From: Plebeiibacterium marinum
GTDB taxonomy: Bacteria; Bacteroidota; Bacteroidia; Bacteroidales; Marinilabiliaceae
Assembly (NCBI RefSeq): GCF_026013615.1
Contig: NZ_JAPDPI010000014.1
Span: 1 to 64,000, forward strand
DNA length: 64,000 nucleotides
Direction: 5' to 3'
Shown: positions 1 to 9,967 of the stretch, one piece after another
How the letters are laid out: every line of letters starts with the position of its first letter
How positions within the stretch are numbered: the first letter of the stretch is position 1
Translations under genes and position numbers: made by a program
Notes under the pieces: generated by a model
The model's input: only the letters and a program-made list of their open reading frames with translations
The model's database searches: none
What the model was told of the DNA's origin: nothing

Positions 1-135
1 AAAAGCTCTAGAGCAAGAGATTCCTTCATCCCACACCGGCCTTCAATTCCGGCCGACTCACAACCGCCTCAAGTGCCCCTTTGAAGACCTCTCGCACTGT
101 CCGGTTGGTATAAAATCGAGTTTTATTGCAAGCAC
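1..135 (+). mobile_element. Right part of a MITE-like repeat, cut by window edge
   Basis: The last ~50 bases (about 83-135) match the right ends of the complete elements at 33493-33635 and 36734-36901: the words CTCTCGCACTGT, GGTTGG, ATAAAATCGAGTTTT and TTGCAAGCACTA occur in the same order. The left part (CACACCGGCC...GGCCGACTCA) differs from the other copies and has its own CCGGCC/GGCCG inverted repeat. The left terminus is not seen. The copy sits directly downstream of the GH92 gene. Confidence 0.55.
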
Positions 136-138
136 TAA

Positions 139-2457
139 TTATTTAGTTCCCCATTGCTCATTGGGTTTATTTGCCATTTCTAAAATCACAGTTCCTCCTT
201 TAACCAATTCGTTTTGCGGAACACTCCAGCTGCCAAGTTCTTTTCCATTCCAGCTTGCCGATTGAATAAATACATTTTCGGCTGAATTATTTTTGGCTTC
301 AATAGTAAAGCTTTCCCCTTTAAAATAGTCGGGATGCAACTTAATGGTTATTCGATCAAAAGCCGGACTACCAACTTCAATTTGGGGTTCTATTGAACAT
401 CCACCCTTCATTGAAAATAGCCCCATTTTCATCAACACAGATAATGAACCCATAAGCCCCTGGTCTTCATCTCCATTATATCCTCTTTGGGTACTAAGTC
501 CTTCGTAAACATCTTTAACCACTTTACGCGACCAGTACTGGGTTAACCACGGCTTATTGAAATGGTTAAAGATATAAGCCGTTTGCATGGATGGCTGGTT
601 GCCATAATTAATTGGAATGCGGCTATACTCAGGATGGGTTTCCCTTGAATGTGAAGTACCTGCTGTAAACCCTAGTTTTTCAGCTTCGGTAAAAGCTTTA
701 TTTAACTTATCAGAAGCTGCATCATCGCCTCCCATTAAGTTACTCAAACCAATTAAATCGTGAGGGACAAACCATGTATTTTGAGCTCCATTGGCCTCAA
801 TAAAACCATTCTCAATTAAATATGGATCATAATCAGTTTTCCATATACCCTCTTTATTTTTAGGTCGCATCCAACCGCTTACTGTGTCAAATACATTTTT
901 ATAGTTTTCGCTTCGTTTTAAGAAATACTCAGCATCCTCATCATGGCCAAGCCTTTTGGCCAACTGAGCCAATGACCAATCCTGATAGGCATACTCTAAT
1001 GTTTGGCTAACACCATCCTGATGCGAACCATAGATTACATCAGAAAGTGGGTAAGGAACATAGCCATTATCTATATAATACGATAATCCACCCCCGATAC
1101 TCGTATTGTGTTCATACCCAATTTTATCCATGATGCCACCGGGCATTTGATTTTTTTTCAGCGCCTGATAAATATCTTCTAAATCATCTTTTATAATACC
1201 TTTTTGAATGGCACTAATAATAAATGGATTGGATGATGCCCCAGTCATTACATAGGTATAATTACCGCCGGATGGTCCTCTTGGTATTAGCCCACCATCT
1301 TTATAATATTGCATTAACGAATGCACAAACTCTTCCATAATATCAGGATAAACCAATCCCCACAGTGTATTGATTGTCCACTGAGCACCCCAGAATGAAT
1401 CGGAGTTATAATGGTTAAACAACGGTTTCCCCTTATCATCAACCGGAAGTTGTCCTATCCTGAATTCATCTCCGGTATTGTCAGGGTATGCGCCATTAAC
1501 ATCACTTATAGTTCTACGACCTTGTAAGGCATGCCACAAGTCTGTATAAAACCTTTTTTGTTGTTCAGTGGTTCCACCTTCAACTTCTATTCTGGAAAGT
1601 AAATCATCCCATTCTTTTTCTGAATCCTTAACTACCTGGTCAAAATTCCAGCCAGGCAATTCTTCTTTCATATTAATTTGAGCATTCTCAACAGAAGTAT
1701 ATGATATGGCTAATTTTACCATTAATGGCTTAGCCTTATTGTTTTCAAAATAAACGATATAATTACCGGTAGCCGGATCTTTATCCAGTTTTTTGACCGG
1801 AACATTAAATTTTGCTGCAAAATATACAGTACATGGTTTTGGTCGGCGAAAGGTTGGTTGATTGATGACCTGACCTGTAATCAGATCTGATTTTTCTGAT
1901 TGCAGAACAACCCCATTGCTCATGAAGCTTGGTCCCTGTTGTCCGTTTAAATTAAATAGTAAAGCAGTATTTTCACCATTGGTATATCGGTGAAACCCCA
2001 CCCTTTTTGTAGAGGTTAACTCGGCTTTGATTTGATACCTGTCTAAAAATAGCTGATGGTATCCCGGAAATATTTCTTCGGTTTGATGGCTAAAGCTTGA
2101 AGAGTAATCCTGGAATAGTTGATCTTGACCTATTACTTCAGGATTTATTGGCATGATAGATGGCCCTGCCAATTGCCAGGCATGAACATGACTAAAACCT
2201 TTTACGGTATCTGTATTATATCTGTATCCACTACCCCAGGCACCACTTACTTCTGTATCCGGACTAAGGTTTACCATACCAAAAGGCCGTGAAGCTGAGG
2301 TAAAGAAAAACCACCTCGAATTAGCAGCATCAAGAGTTGGGACAACCATTTTAACATAAGGCTGACCAGAACTATCGGCTTTTTTACAACCATTAATCAA
2401 ACACAACGAGCCGACAAGAAAACAATACAATAATTGTAGAAAAGATTTAATGTTCAT
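139..2457 (-). CDS. GH92 family glycosidase, lipoprotein (alpha-mannosidase-like, divergent)
   Basis: A 772-residue GH92 enzyme; the family contains calcium-dependent exo-alpha-mannosidases. The N-terminus is a lipoprotein signal with lipobox LINGC (Cys24), so it is probably anchored in an outer or periplasmic membrane leaflet. The N-terminal beta-sandwich begins near residue 37 (PTLDAANSRWFF, SRPFGMVNLSPDT) and an (alpha/alpha)6 domain follows. Glu554 in IEANGAQNTW lies where the family usually has EGNAWQYTW and fits the catalytic acid. Asp663 and Asp665 in GDEDQG, 109 and 111 residues later, fit the base pair. The usual GNEPSHH motif reads GNQPSMQ (Gln621), so the sugar pocket is altered. 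It is the last gene of a SusC-SusD-GH92 locus. Family membership is firm; specificity for alpha-mannose is not. Confidence 0.9.
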   Translation of the reverse strand: MNIKSFLQLLYCFLVGSLCLINGCKKADSSGQPYVKMVVPTLDAANSRWFFFTSASRPFGMVNLSPDTEVSGAWGSGYRYNTDTVKGFSHVHAWQLAGPSIMPINPEVIGQDQLFQDYSSSFSHQTEEIFPGYHQLFLDRYQIKAELTSTKRVGFHRYTNGENTALLFNLNGQQGPSFMSNGVVLQSEKSDLITGQVINQPTFRRPKPCTVYFAAKFNVPVKKLDKDPATGNYIVYFENNKAKPLMVKLAISYTSVENAQINMKEELPGWNFDQVVKDSEKEWDDLLSRIEVEGGTTEQQKRFYTDLWHALQGRRTISDVNGAYPDNTGDEFRIGQLPVDDKGKPLFNHYNSDSFWGAQWTINTLWGLVYPDIMEEFVHSLMQYYKDGGLIPRGPSGGNYTYVMTGASSNPFIISAIQKGIIKDDLEDIYQALKKNQMPGGIMDKIGYEHNTSIGGGLSYYIDNGYVPYPLSDVIYGSHQDGVSQTLEYAYQDWSLAQLAKRLGHDEDAEYFLKRSENYKNVFDTVSGWMRPKNKEGIWKTDYDPYLIENGFIEANGAQNTWFVPHDLIGLSNLMGGDDAASDKLNKAFTEAEKLGFTAGTSHSRETHPEYSRIPINYGNQPSMQTAYIFNHFNKPWLTQYWSRKVVKDVYEGLSTQRGYNGDEDQGLMGSLSVLMKMGLFSMKGGCSIEPQIEVGSPAFDRITIKLHPDYFKGESFTIEAKNNSAENVFIQSASWNGKELGSWSVPQNELVKGGTVILEMANKPNEQWGTK

Positions 2458-2503
2458 CCTAAAGGAAAATTTTGTTGAATGTATACGACACTGTTAGAAG
2501 AAA

Positions 2504-2543
2504 GGAGATAACCCTTAAGTCATTAACCCCAAGGGCTATCTCC
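2504..2543 (-). terminator. Hairpin after susD
   Basis: Inverted repeat GGAGATA-a-CCCTT (2504-2516) with AAGGG-c-TATCTCC (2531-2543), between the susD stop and the GH92 start. It lacks a strong U tract on the minus strand, so it may lower rather than end expression of the GH92 gene. Confidence 0.55.
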
Positions 2544-2648
2544 ATTATTTAATGTAATTAATTATAATCAGGATTTTGAACAATGCTACCATGGCTATTG
2601 TCAATAGCCATACTATTATGCATTTGCAAAATACCAGTTCCTACGTAA

Positions 2649-4271
2649 TTAATATCCATCATTTTGAGACCAATTGGTATTTTCATTCAAAATACCTGTT
2701 GGAACAGGAAATAAGCGTTTTGTATAGTCTGTAGCAGCATTGGGATTTATTGTATTTTTAAAGCCCCAGTCATCCTCAAAATTACCAAAACGTATTAAAT
2801 CATTGCGCCTCCAGTTCTCACCAAAGAATTCACGACCACGCTCATCTAACAGTTCGTCCAAAGTAGGAGTTGAGCTAATTGCAGGAGCATCAACATACGA
2901 ACGTATTTGATTAAACAAACTCATAGCTGTTTCTCCATTTGTAGCAGTAGCACCTCTAAGAATTGCTTCACACTTAGTCAGTAAAATATCTGCATAACGG
3001 AAAATCGGCACATCATTATCCTGGCAACGACCATAAGTATCGTAATCTGAAGGATCCATTGCAAACTTATTAAATCTATACCCCTGAGACCAGCCAGTTG
3101 CATTATTACCCACATTCAAATTAGCATCCACAGATGCAAGAGTAATATCTTTAGTTAAAACAACCTGTGTTCCATTATAAGTAAACGGAGTTGATGTTAC
3201 CTGGTAAGTTGCAGGATCATACTGATATAATGCATCTTTAAATAATGCATCGTTTCTACGGTCTCCATCAAGAGTAAATAAATCAGCAAATTCTGGATTG
3301 ACAGCAAAATTACCGGCAAATGATTTTGATACTACGGTTCCATAAAGGCCATTTCCACCTTCTCCATCATTACCTCCTTTACGCCATCCATTAAAACGAG
3401 CAATAACATTACCGTCTGAATTGGCTGCTGTAAAAGGCATTGCGTAAATAAAATCTTTTATATGAGAACCATTAGTAGGATAAAACTTCTCAAGGTAATC
3501 ATCACTCAAATTGAAAAGACCGGATTGTATGATCTCGTCACATACTGCTACACAATCATTTAATTTCTCATTTGTTGATGATGCAGACCAACTTGAACTT
3601 GTAACATCCTGCGTATATACATTCCAGTTGATATACAACTTTGCCAAAAGTGCATCAACCATCCAATAAGTAGGCGTACCATAAGTAGATACATCTACAT
3701 CAGTTGGCATATCGTCACGGATAGCTAATAATTCTTCTTCAATCCATTTAGCAACATCTGCCCTATCACTACGCGTTAACACCTCATCATCATCCAATAT
3801 GTGATCCAAAATAGGAACATCTCCATAACCGTCCATTAAAACAAAATGATAATAGGCACGTGCGGCCCTGATAGGAGCAGTAATTGCTTCTTCTTCTCCT
3901 CCCAGATCCACTATAACCTGATTACATTTGGTAATACCACTCGATAAATCAGACCAATATCCTAAACAAGGATCATCTGCTGAAAAATCATGCAAGCTTG
4001 GGTGGGCGTAATTACCATTATCGTAATAACTTCCATCATAACTTACTCCCATACACTCATCCGACGACAGTGTCATGGCCTCATTAAAACGACGACCTAA
4101 CTGACCTCTGAAAACATAATAAACATCAGAAGTTTTAGCCGCAACTGCAATCTCTGAATTTGGATAAGATGTATACTGAGATTCTATATCTACATCCAGA
4201 TCGGTACAACTATTAGTAGCTATTGCTAATAATGCAGCTGGAATCAAAAGTTTTATATTTAATTTTTTCAT
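2649..4271 (-). CDS. SusD/RagB family surface lipoprotein
   Basis: A 540-residue SusD-like glycan-binding lipoprotein that caps the SusC porin at the cell surface. The signal ends in a lipobox at SCTDLDVD (Cys22). The TPR-rich fold is indicated by the RAARAYYHFVLMDGYGDVP segment (the canonical ARAxRAxxYxxLxxxYGDVP region) and by the C-terminal ELLDERGREFFGENWRRNDLIRF motif. It lies 121 bases downstream of its SusC partner and before GH92, on the same strand. The cargo is probably a mannose-containing oligosaccharide, inferred only from GH92. Confidence 0.93.
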   Translation of the reverse strand: MKKLNIKLLIPAALLAIATNSCTDLDVDIESQYTSYPNSEIAVAAKTSDVYYVFRGQLGRRFNEAMTLSSDECMGVSYDGSYYDNGNYAHPSLHDFSADDPCLGYWSDLSSGITKCNQVIVDLGGEEEAITAPIRAARAYYHFVLMDGYGDVPILDHILDDDEVLTRSDRADVAKWIEEELLAIRDDMPTDVDVSTYGTPTYWMVDALLAKLYINWNVYTQDVTSSSWSASSTNEKLNDCVAVCDEIIQSGLFNLSDDYLEKFYPTNGSHIKDFIYAMPFTAANSDGNVIARFNGWRKGGNDGEGGNGLYGTVVSKSFAGNFAVNPEFADLFTLDGDRRNDALFKDALYQYDPATYQVTSTPFTYNGTQVVLTKDITLASVDANLNVGNNATGWSQGYRFNKFAMDPSDYDTYGRCQDNDVPIFRYADILLTKCEAILRGATATNGETAMSLFNQIRSYVDAPAISSTPTLDELLDERGREFFGENWRRNDLIRFGNFEDDWGFKNTINPNAATDYTKRLFPVPTGILNENTNWSQNDGY

Positions 4272-4392
4272 TTGCTTAAATTTTAATTATCATTACCACA
4301 TAAGACTCGCCTGTATTATTAAGATTCATTATATGAGAATCATAGATTAACGAAACTAAATATCTCAAGGCTAGCTTCATAGGAAATTAATA

Positions 4393-7389
4393 TTAGAAGT
4401 TAATATTTAGCCCTAGCATAAAGGTGCGGGTACGTGGATAAAAGTATTCACGGCTATCAATACCGGGAGTAAGACCACCTAAAGACACTTCAGGGTCAAG
4501 ACCTTTATAATTTGTAATTGTCATTAAGTTGTTACATGTAGCATAAACCCTTAATCCTTTAATATAATCTTTAATACTACCAAAGTTGTAACTCAACGAC
4601 AATGTTGATAAACGTAAATAATTACCTTTTTCCAAATATCTATCAGATGGAGCCTGTGCTTTATCGTCAGTATACAACTGATTAGTTGCAACTTCACTCA
4701 ACACATTTTTACCATCACCAACTAAAGAAACTGTATTATATTGAGCACGGGTTGAATTCATAACATCACCACCTAATACCCCCTGGAAGAACGCAGTAAG
4801 AGCCCATTTTTTATACGATAAAGTATTGTTCCATCCATAAGTAAACTTAGGTTGAGCACAACCAACTTTAGTGCGGTCAGTATCCTGAGGATCAGTAGTA
4901 AGTTCCCCTGTGCGTTCTCCTGTCTCTACATCATGTACATAAAACTGAGACTCTCCGCTATCATTATATCCAGCCCATTCCCACATATAGAATGTTCCAA
5001 TTGCTTCACCTTCCACAATACGCTGAATATTAGCTGTTGAAAAACCGCTTATATTAGGATTTCCAGCATTGATATAATCTACAGAATAGGTCTGGTTCGA
5101 AAGACTTACCACTTCGTTTTTGTTGTGAGAAAGATTCAAAGAAGTTTCCCATCGAAGATTTTCTGTTTGAACCGGAATTATATTTAATGATAACTCTATA
5201 CCTTTGTTATTTATCTCACCAACATTAGCAAGCATACTTCCATATGGGTAACGGTTAGTAGATACTGCATAACTGTAAATCAAGTCATCCGTTGTTTTGT
5301 TATAGTATTCTAAAGTACCTGTTACTCGATTTTTTAAGAATCCAAAGTCAAAACCAACATTAAACATACTTGTACGCTCCCATTTTAAATCAGGATTTGC
5401 ATTACTTGTAGCTGCTAAAGTACGATACTCTGAAGTACTTCCTGTTTCATCTGTATAATCAAACCAACCTGAAGCACCATAAGTTTGAGTAGCAGTAAAG
5501 GCATCAAAACCTAATGAATTACCACTAACACCATAACCAATACGGAATTTCAAATCATCAAAAACATTCATATTCTTGATAAAACCTTCCTCACTCAAAC
5601 GCCATGATGCTGATACAGATGGGAAAGTTGCCCATTGATTATTTTCACCAAAAGCAGAACTACCATCTCTACGCATTGTGGCCTGAAACAGGTATTTGCT
5701 ATTATAACTATAATTTAAACGACCATAAAAAGAGATCATTCTCAAGGAAGAAAGCTTGTATCCGCTATTAATGCCAGACATATCCATTCTGTTGGCATAA
5801 CCCAGATTATAATATCCCAGGTCATCATTGTAAAAGTTATAAACTGTAAGACCAAATCCATCGTTATTATCAGACTGTTCCCATGAGTAACCTGCCATTA
5901 ATCCAAGCTTGTGTACATCATTAAAAGTCTTATCATAATTAAGGTAAGTTTCAAATACAGTTTTCTTATTCTCTACAGAAGTACGACTCGCCTGACCATT
6001 TTGAGAAGAATAAATTTGAGAATCTGAGCTGTTATAATTACTAAAAATATATTGTTCGTTTTGATAAGAAAGGCTTAGGTTGTATAATAATCCATCAACA
6101 ATTTCTAACGATGCTTTAGCTGTACCTTGCAAACGCTTACTCTCAGTATCGTATTCATCCTCCTTCACCATTGACATTGGATTATAGTTCTGAGATATAC
6201 TGTAATCTGAGTACCAATCACCATTATCAGCTTTTACAGGAGCCAATGGTGAATAATAATTCATTGCATCCAATACACTAGTTCCATTAGAACCCATAGG
6301 AACATTATTATTATTAGTAATATTCCCGTTAAGATTAAATGACAATGTTAAACGGTCATTCAGTGTTTTAGTCTGTAAAAAAGACCTTGCCACAAGCTGA
6401 TTCTTTTCTGTTTCCTTAATTACCCCCTGTTTGTTCAAATAATTAATACTAGCACTATAACTCGTCTTGTCATCACCTCCATTAATAGAAATATTATGAC
6501 TCTGACTCAAACCTGTACGCTGAACTTCTTCCTGCCAATCTGTGTCTCCGCCTTCATCATTTGGAAGAGTAATTCCATTAGCAGATGCATATGAACGAAG
6601 TTCACTTGCTGACATCATATCTAAATTCTTTAATACATTATCAACAGCAACATAAGTACTATAGCTTACATTCGTTTTTCCTTCTTTATTGCCTTTCTTA
6701 GTTGTAACAATAATAACACCGTTAGCTGCTTTAGAACCATAAATTGCAGTTGCAGAAGCATCACGAAGCACATCAATGCTCTCAATATCCTCCGGTGCAA
6801 TTAATGATAATGACACTCCGGGAACACCATCAACAACATAATAAGGTTCTTGAGCACTACCTGTACGCAATGTTGAAGCTCCACGTAAAGTGATAGATGA
6901 ACTTCCGTTAGGGTCAGAAGTCTGAGTAATTGTTAAACCAGGAACCTTTCCTTGTAGTAATTGAGAAGGCTCTGTATATACTCCAGAATTTAAATCCTTT
7001 GCTTTAATTGTGGTAATTGAACTGGTAACATCCTTGCGTGTCATTTTTCCATAACCTACCGCAACAACCTCATCCAAACCAATCATACTTGATAGTAACT
7101 TTACCTTAATTTTGGTATTAGTTGCATCAATGGTTACTTCCTGAGTTTCAAAACCAATAAAAGAAAAAAGTAATGTTTTGGCATCGGGTGATACACTTAG
7201 TATAAAATTACCATCGATATCGGTAATTGTACCATTTGTAGTTCCTTTTACAACAACAGAAACACCTGGCATGGTATTCCCCTGGTCATCTAGCACTTTA
7301 CCGGAGAGCTCTATATTTTGCGCCCAGGTATTTAATGAATAACCTAATATTAAGGCTAACATTACTAATTTTAAAGTGAATTGTTTCAT
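4393..7389 (-). CDS. SusC/RagA family TonB-linked outer membrane porin
   Basis: About 998 residues from the ATG at 7389; a further in-frame TTG at 7410 gives a 7-residue extension and is less likely. A signal peptide ending in TWAQ is followed by a CarboxypepD_reg domain (about residues 26-100; GKVLDDQGNTMPGVSVVVKG). The SusC signature GLDEVVAVGYG comes next, then the plug (YYVVDGVPG, IDVLRDASATAIYGSKAANG) and a 22-stranded barrel ending in GLNINF. There is no STN domain, so unlike the SusC at 23659 it should not signal to a FecR anti-sigma factor. It is the first gene of the GH92 locus. No regulator gene lies beside it. Confidence 0.94.
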   Translation of the reverse strand: MKQFTLKLVMLALILGYSLNTWAQNIELSGKVLDDQGNTMPGVSVVVKGTTNGTITDIDGNFILSVSPDAKTLLFSFIGFETQEVTIDATNTKIKVKLLSSMIGLDEVVAVGYGKMTRKDVTSSITTIKAKDLNSGVYTEPSQLLQGKVPGLTITQTSDPNGSSSITLRGASTLRTGSAQEPYYVVDGVPGVSLSLIAPEDIESIDVLRDASATAIYGSKAANGVIIVTTKKGNKEGKTNVSYSTYVAVDNVLKNLDMMSASELRSYASANGITLPNDEGGDTDWQEEVQRTGLSQSHNISINGGDDKTSYSASINYLNKQGVIKETEKNQLVARSFLQTKTLNDRLTLSFNLNGNITNNNNVPMGSNGTSVLDAMNYYSPLAPVKADNGDWYSDYSISQNYNPMSMVKEDEYDTESKRLQGTAKASLEIVDGLLYNLSLSYQNEQYIFSNYNSSDSQIYSSQNGQASRTSVENKKTVFETYLNYDKTFNDVHKLGLMAGYSWEQSDNNDGFGLTVYNFYNDDLGYYNLGYANRMDMSGINSGYKLSSLRMISFYGRLNYSYNSKYLFQATMRRDGSSAFGENNQWATFPSVSASWRLSEEGFIKNMNVFDDLKFRIGYGVSGNSLGFDAFTATQTYGASGWFDYTDETGSTSEYRTLAATSNANPDLKWERTSMFNVGFDFGFLKNRVTGTLEYYNKTTDDLIYSYAVSTNRYPYGSMLANVGEINNKGIELSLNIIPVQTENLRWETSLNLSHNKNEVVSLSNQTYSVDYINAGNPNISGFSTANIQRIVEGEAIGTFYMWEWAGYNDSGESQFYVHDVETGERTGELTTDPQDTDRTKVGCAQPKFTYGWNNTLSYKKWALTAFFQGVLGGDVMNSTRAQYNTVSLVGDGKNVLSEVATNQLYTDDKAQAPSDRYLEKGNYLRLSTLSLSYNFGSIKDYIKGLRVYATCNNLMTITNYKGLDPEVSLGGLTPGIDSREYFYPRTRTFMLGLNINF

Positions 7390-7740
7390 AAACTTTTTAT
7401 TTAATTTCAAATAATTCTAAAGCCCAAATTTACATTCTGTAACATTTTTTAACCATGATTAATCATTCAATCACCTAGACATTACATTCAACATCAAAAA
7501 AATACTGATTTTATGCCTTTTATGACTTCACAGTACATGCTTTTGAATGATATGTACAGGTGGCAACTTTCTTATTAACCCGCATTTTGAAATACTTTTT
7601 AACTATTGAAGGTTTATTTAGGTTAATTAAAGATTCAAGTAGCAGGTATCAGGTAGCAAGATTATTTACGATGCGTATAATACTAAACTCAAATCTTATG
7701 GACTTTACGATATTGCACCGTATGGCGTAACTTCTATTTA

Positions 7741-7796
7741 GTTCTTGCAAGGAAACTCCATTACTTCCCTCCACACACCCTCTGACTCCCTATAAA
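7741..7796 (+). mobile_element. Left-end fragment of MITE-like repeat
   Basis: The sequence GTTCTTGCAAGGAAACTCC matches the terminal inverted repeat of the element at 36734 (TGCAAGAAAACTC) with one change. It is followed by a pyrimidine-rich segment (CTTCCCTCCACACACCCTCTGACTCCC) resembling the complement of the element's right half. No right end is present, so it is a relic. Confidence 0.4.
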
Positions 7797-7824
7797 ATAC
7801 ATGGTTTTGACTGTTAAAAATGAA

Positions 7825-7941
7825 TCTCGTCAATGAAAATGCTTCATTTTGACCGTTAAAATCATCCATATTAAATAGAAATACTGCTTTTTAACAGATA
7901 AAAAGGATCTCGCCAATGGAAATGTATCATTTTGACCATTA
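7825..7941 (+). repeat. Diverged 34-bp direct repeat, two copies 83 bp apart
   Basis: Copies 7825-7858 and 7908-7941 share TCTCG-CAATG-AAATG--TCATTTTGACC-TTA with 29 of 34 positions identical. A third weak echo (CTTCGTCATGGGAAAT) lies near 7950. No function is evident; it looks like decaying intergenic repeat DNA. Confidence 0.45.
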
Positions 7942-8495
7942 TAAATAGCTTCGTCATGGGAAATTAGAGTAAAAAAACCATCAGAATGGTTTATATCATT
8001 TGATATATACCCTATAAATGGAAAAAAATGATGTTACCCAAGGCTATTTTTGCATAAAAACGGTTATTTGGGGCGATTTTCAATAGCGAGACTCGATTTT
8101 TTTCGTCAAAAACATGCATTTTCACAAGAAACATACGTTTTTTTTGGTTTAAATAGCACATTGTTAATTGAACTATAAGGAATTAATCATTTGATACATC
8201 GATTTTAAATGGCTGTATATGATTTTGATGATTTAAAAGGTCGATTGTTAATAGAACTGTATGTTTTTAATGCTTCACAAGACCGATCCTCATGCAAAAT
8301 ATAACATTTTGATGAATAAAAAGGGCATCCGCTTATATCCGATTGGGCAAATAATGGTTAAAAAGTGAGAATGCCAGTGAATTTAATGCCCTTCATTTGT
8401 CAATATATTTATAACTAACGCTTGGATTCAAACCAACTTTTAGTAGTTTAGGTTTCGTTTTTACAACGATTAAACAAAAGGAAAATTTCAACCAT

Positions 8496-8571
8496 TCTCG
8501 CTATGCGATAGAATTACTTGCATAACGAGATGTTTTGGGATTATATAATAAATATTGAGTCGCTTTAGCGA
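8496..8571 (+). repeat. Two palindromes upstream of the thioredoxin-barrel gene
   Basis: TCTCGCTATGCG at 8496-8507 pairs imperfectly with TGCATAACGAGA at 8519-8530. A small perfect palindrome TCGCTTTAGCGA lies at 8560-8571. Both are in the 110 bases before the ATG at 8604 and could be a regulatory or cassette-boundary structure. Confidence 0.4.
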
Positions 8572-8603
8572 TTTGCTATGCGCAATTTAACACAGAATAA
8601 ACT

Positions 8604-9962
8604 ATGAACAATTACAAAAGATTACTTTTCTACTTTACATTCATTTTATTAACCAATAGCATATACTCACAGAATTCTTTTTCAGGAAAATTAATTGATA
8701 ACAAAAATCAACCAATACAATTAGCAAATATTTGTTTTAAGGCAAATAATATTGGTTGCATTACGGATATAAATGGAGATTTTACTTTAACCTTTTCTGA
8801 AGACACTTTGGTTCTTAATGACAGTATTGTTTTTATGCACCTTAACTATAAGAATAAAACCATAGCTTACAGTGATCTTAAAAATAATGATACCATTAGT
8901 CTTGAGCAAGATTATTATAAGTTAAGTGAGGTGGCTATTTATGCTCAGTATGCGCAAAATTCATATAGATTAGCTTTATCAGAAGCAAAAGAAAAAGGTA
9001 AACCTATTTTATTGTTTTTTACAGCTAGTTATTGCGGACCATGCAGGTATTACAAGAAACTATTTGTAGTTGACAATGAAATAAGCCGATTCCTCAAAGA
9101 AAATTATACATTAGTTATTTGTGATATACTATCAAAGCCGGGAATGAAGTTAAAAAGATTATATGGTTCTGGTCCAGGAGTTCCTAATTTTATTGTAATT
9201 ACTCCTGATGAGAGAATAATTGCTAAGCATAGCGGTGGTTGGGGGAGGGAAGGGATAGGGCCAGATGATGAAGCTTGCTTGAAATTTCTTAAGCAGTATT
9301 GTAAACTTCCTGAAAAATTAGTAAGTCTAAAACAGATAAGACAGACAAATTATGATTTTAGTGCTAATGAATTACGAAAAAGACCAATACCCACTTTTGA
9401 CAAGGACTTATCAAAAACGAATTGGAGAATACTTTTAAATTTGGGATTAATAAATGTGACTAATATTAAGTCGACCGCAGATTCATATAGTTCTTATAAA
9501 GTTGGGTATGATTTTGGGTTGAACTTTTACTATAATAAGAAGGGAAGTAATTTTTCTCTTCAACCCGGACTATTGTTCTCATCTCAAGGAGGAAGAAATT
9601 CAGAAGTATCAGAGAATTTTAGGATAAATTATCTGGAAATGCCCGTTCAGCTAAATTATAAATTTTATAGTGGTGGTTTTAATTTGAAAGCAAGTTTGGC
9701 TCCGTATGTTTCATATGGTTTAGCGGCTAAGAATAAAATTACGAATGAAAGAATAAAATTTGGAAAGAATGCCGACCAGCTTAAAAAGTGGGATTATGGA
9801 ATAACACCAGGTTTAACGATAACGCCGATTGGAAATATGGATTTTTTTGCCGGTTACAAAATTGGACTGAATAATATAAGTAATGTTGCAAATGAAACAA
9901 TGTATAACCGAGGATTCTATGTTAGAATGACAATTAAATTTTTTGGAAGAGATACTTATTAA
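8604..9962 (+). CDS. CarboxypepD_reg - thioredoxin - outer membrane beta-barrel fusion
   Basis: A 452-residue exported protein not matched to a named family as a whole. A signal peptide (about 1-22, ending YSQ) is followed by a carboxypeptidase-regulatory-like beta domain (about 25-110; SGKLIDNKNQPIQLANI, ITDINGDF). This ends in LSEVAIYA, the phrase that normally leads into a TonB-receptor plug. Instead a thioredoxin-like domain follows (about 118-235) with active site CGPC (144-147) and the cis-Pro loop GVPNF (Pro194). From about 265 to 452 there is a PorT/OMP_b-brl-type barrel (alternating aromatic strands, ending VRMTIKFFGRDTY). The CGPC makes it a candidate periplasmic disulfide oxidoreductase tethered to the outer membrane. 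It stands alone, flanked by palindromes. Domain calls are good; role is unknown. Confidence 0.8.
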   Translation: MNNYKRLLFYFTFILLTNSIYSQNSFSGKLIDNKNQPIQLANICFKANNIGCITDINGDFTLTFSEDTLVLNDSIVFMHLNYKNKTIAYSDLKNNDTISLEQDYYKLSEVAIYAQYAQNSYRLALSEAKEKGKPILLFFTASYCGPCRYYKKLFVVDNEISRFLKENYTLVICDILSKPGMKLKRLYGSGPGVPNFIVITPDERIIAKHSGGWGREGIGPDDEACLKFLKQYCKLPEKLVSLKQIRQTNYDFSANELRKRPIPTFDKDLSKTNWRILLNLGLINVTNIKSTADSYSSYKVGYDFGLNFYYNKKGSNFSLQPGLLFSSQGGRNSEVSENFRINYLEMPVQLNYKFYSGGFNLKASLAPYVSYGLAAKNKITNERIKFGKNADQLKKWDYGITPGLTITPIGNMDFFAGYKIGLNNISNVANETMYNRGFYVRMTIKFFGRDTY

Positions 9963-9967
9963 TAAAA

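Larger units (their letters stand above)
7390..8603. other. 1.2-kb gene-free AT-rich stretch with degenerate repeats
   Basis: No convincing coding frame is seen. It holds the promoter region of the susC gene; a -7-like CAAATTTA on the plus strand (TAAATTTG on the minus) lies at 7425-7432, with no clear -33 box. It also holds a left-end fragment of the MITE family near 7741 and a diverged 34-base repeat pair (7825-7858 and 7908-7941). Just upstream of the 8604 gene are two palindromes (8496-8530 and 8560-8571). Confidence 0.6.

Noticed and set aside
595-597. Gln621 of GH92 as a lost catalytic acid (as in phosphomannose-uncapping enzymes)
   Set aside because: The spacing of 109 residues to the Asp pair identifies Glu554, which is conserved, as the catalytic acid; Gln621 is in a different pocket motif.
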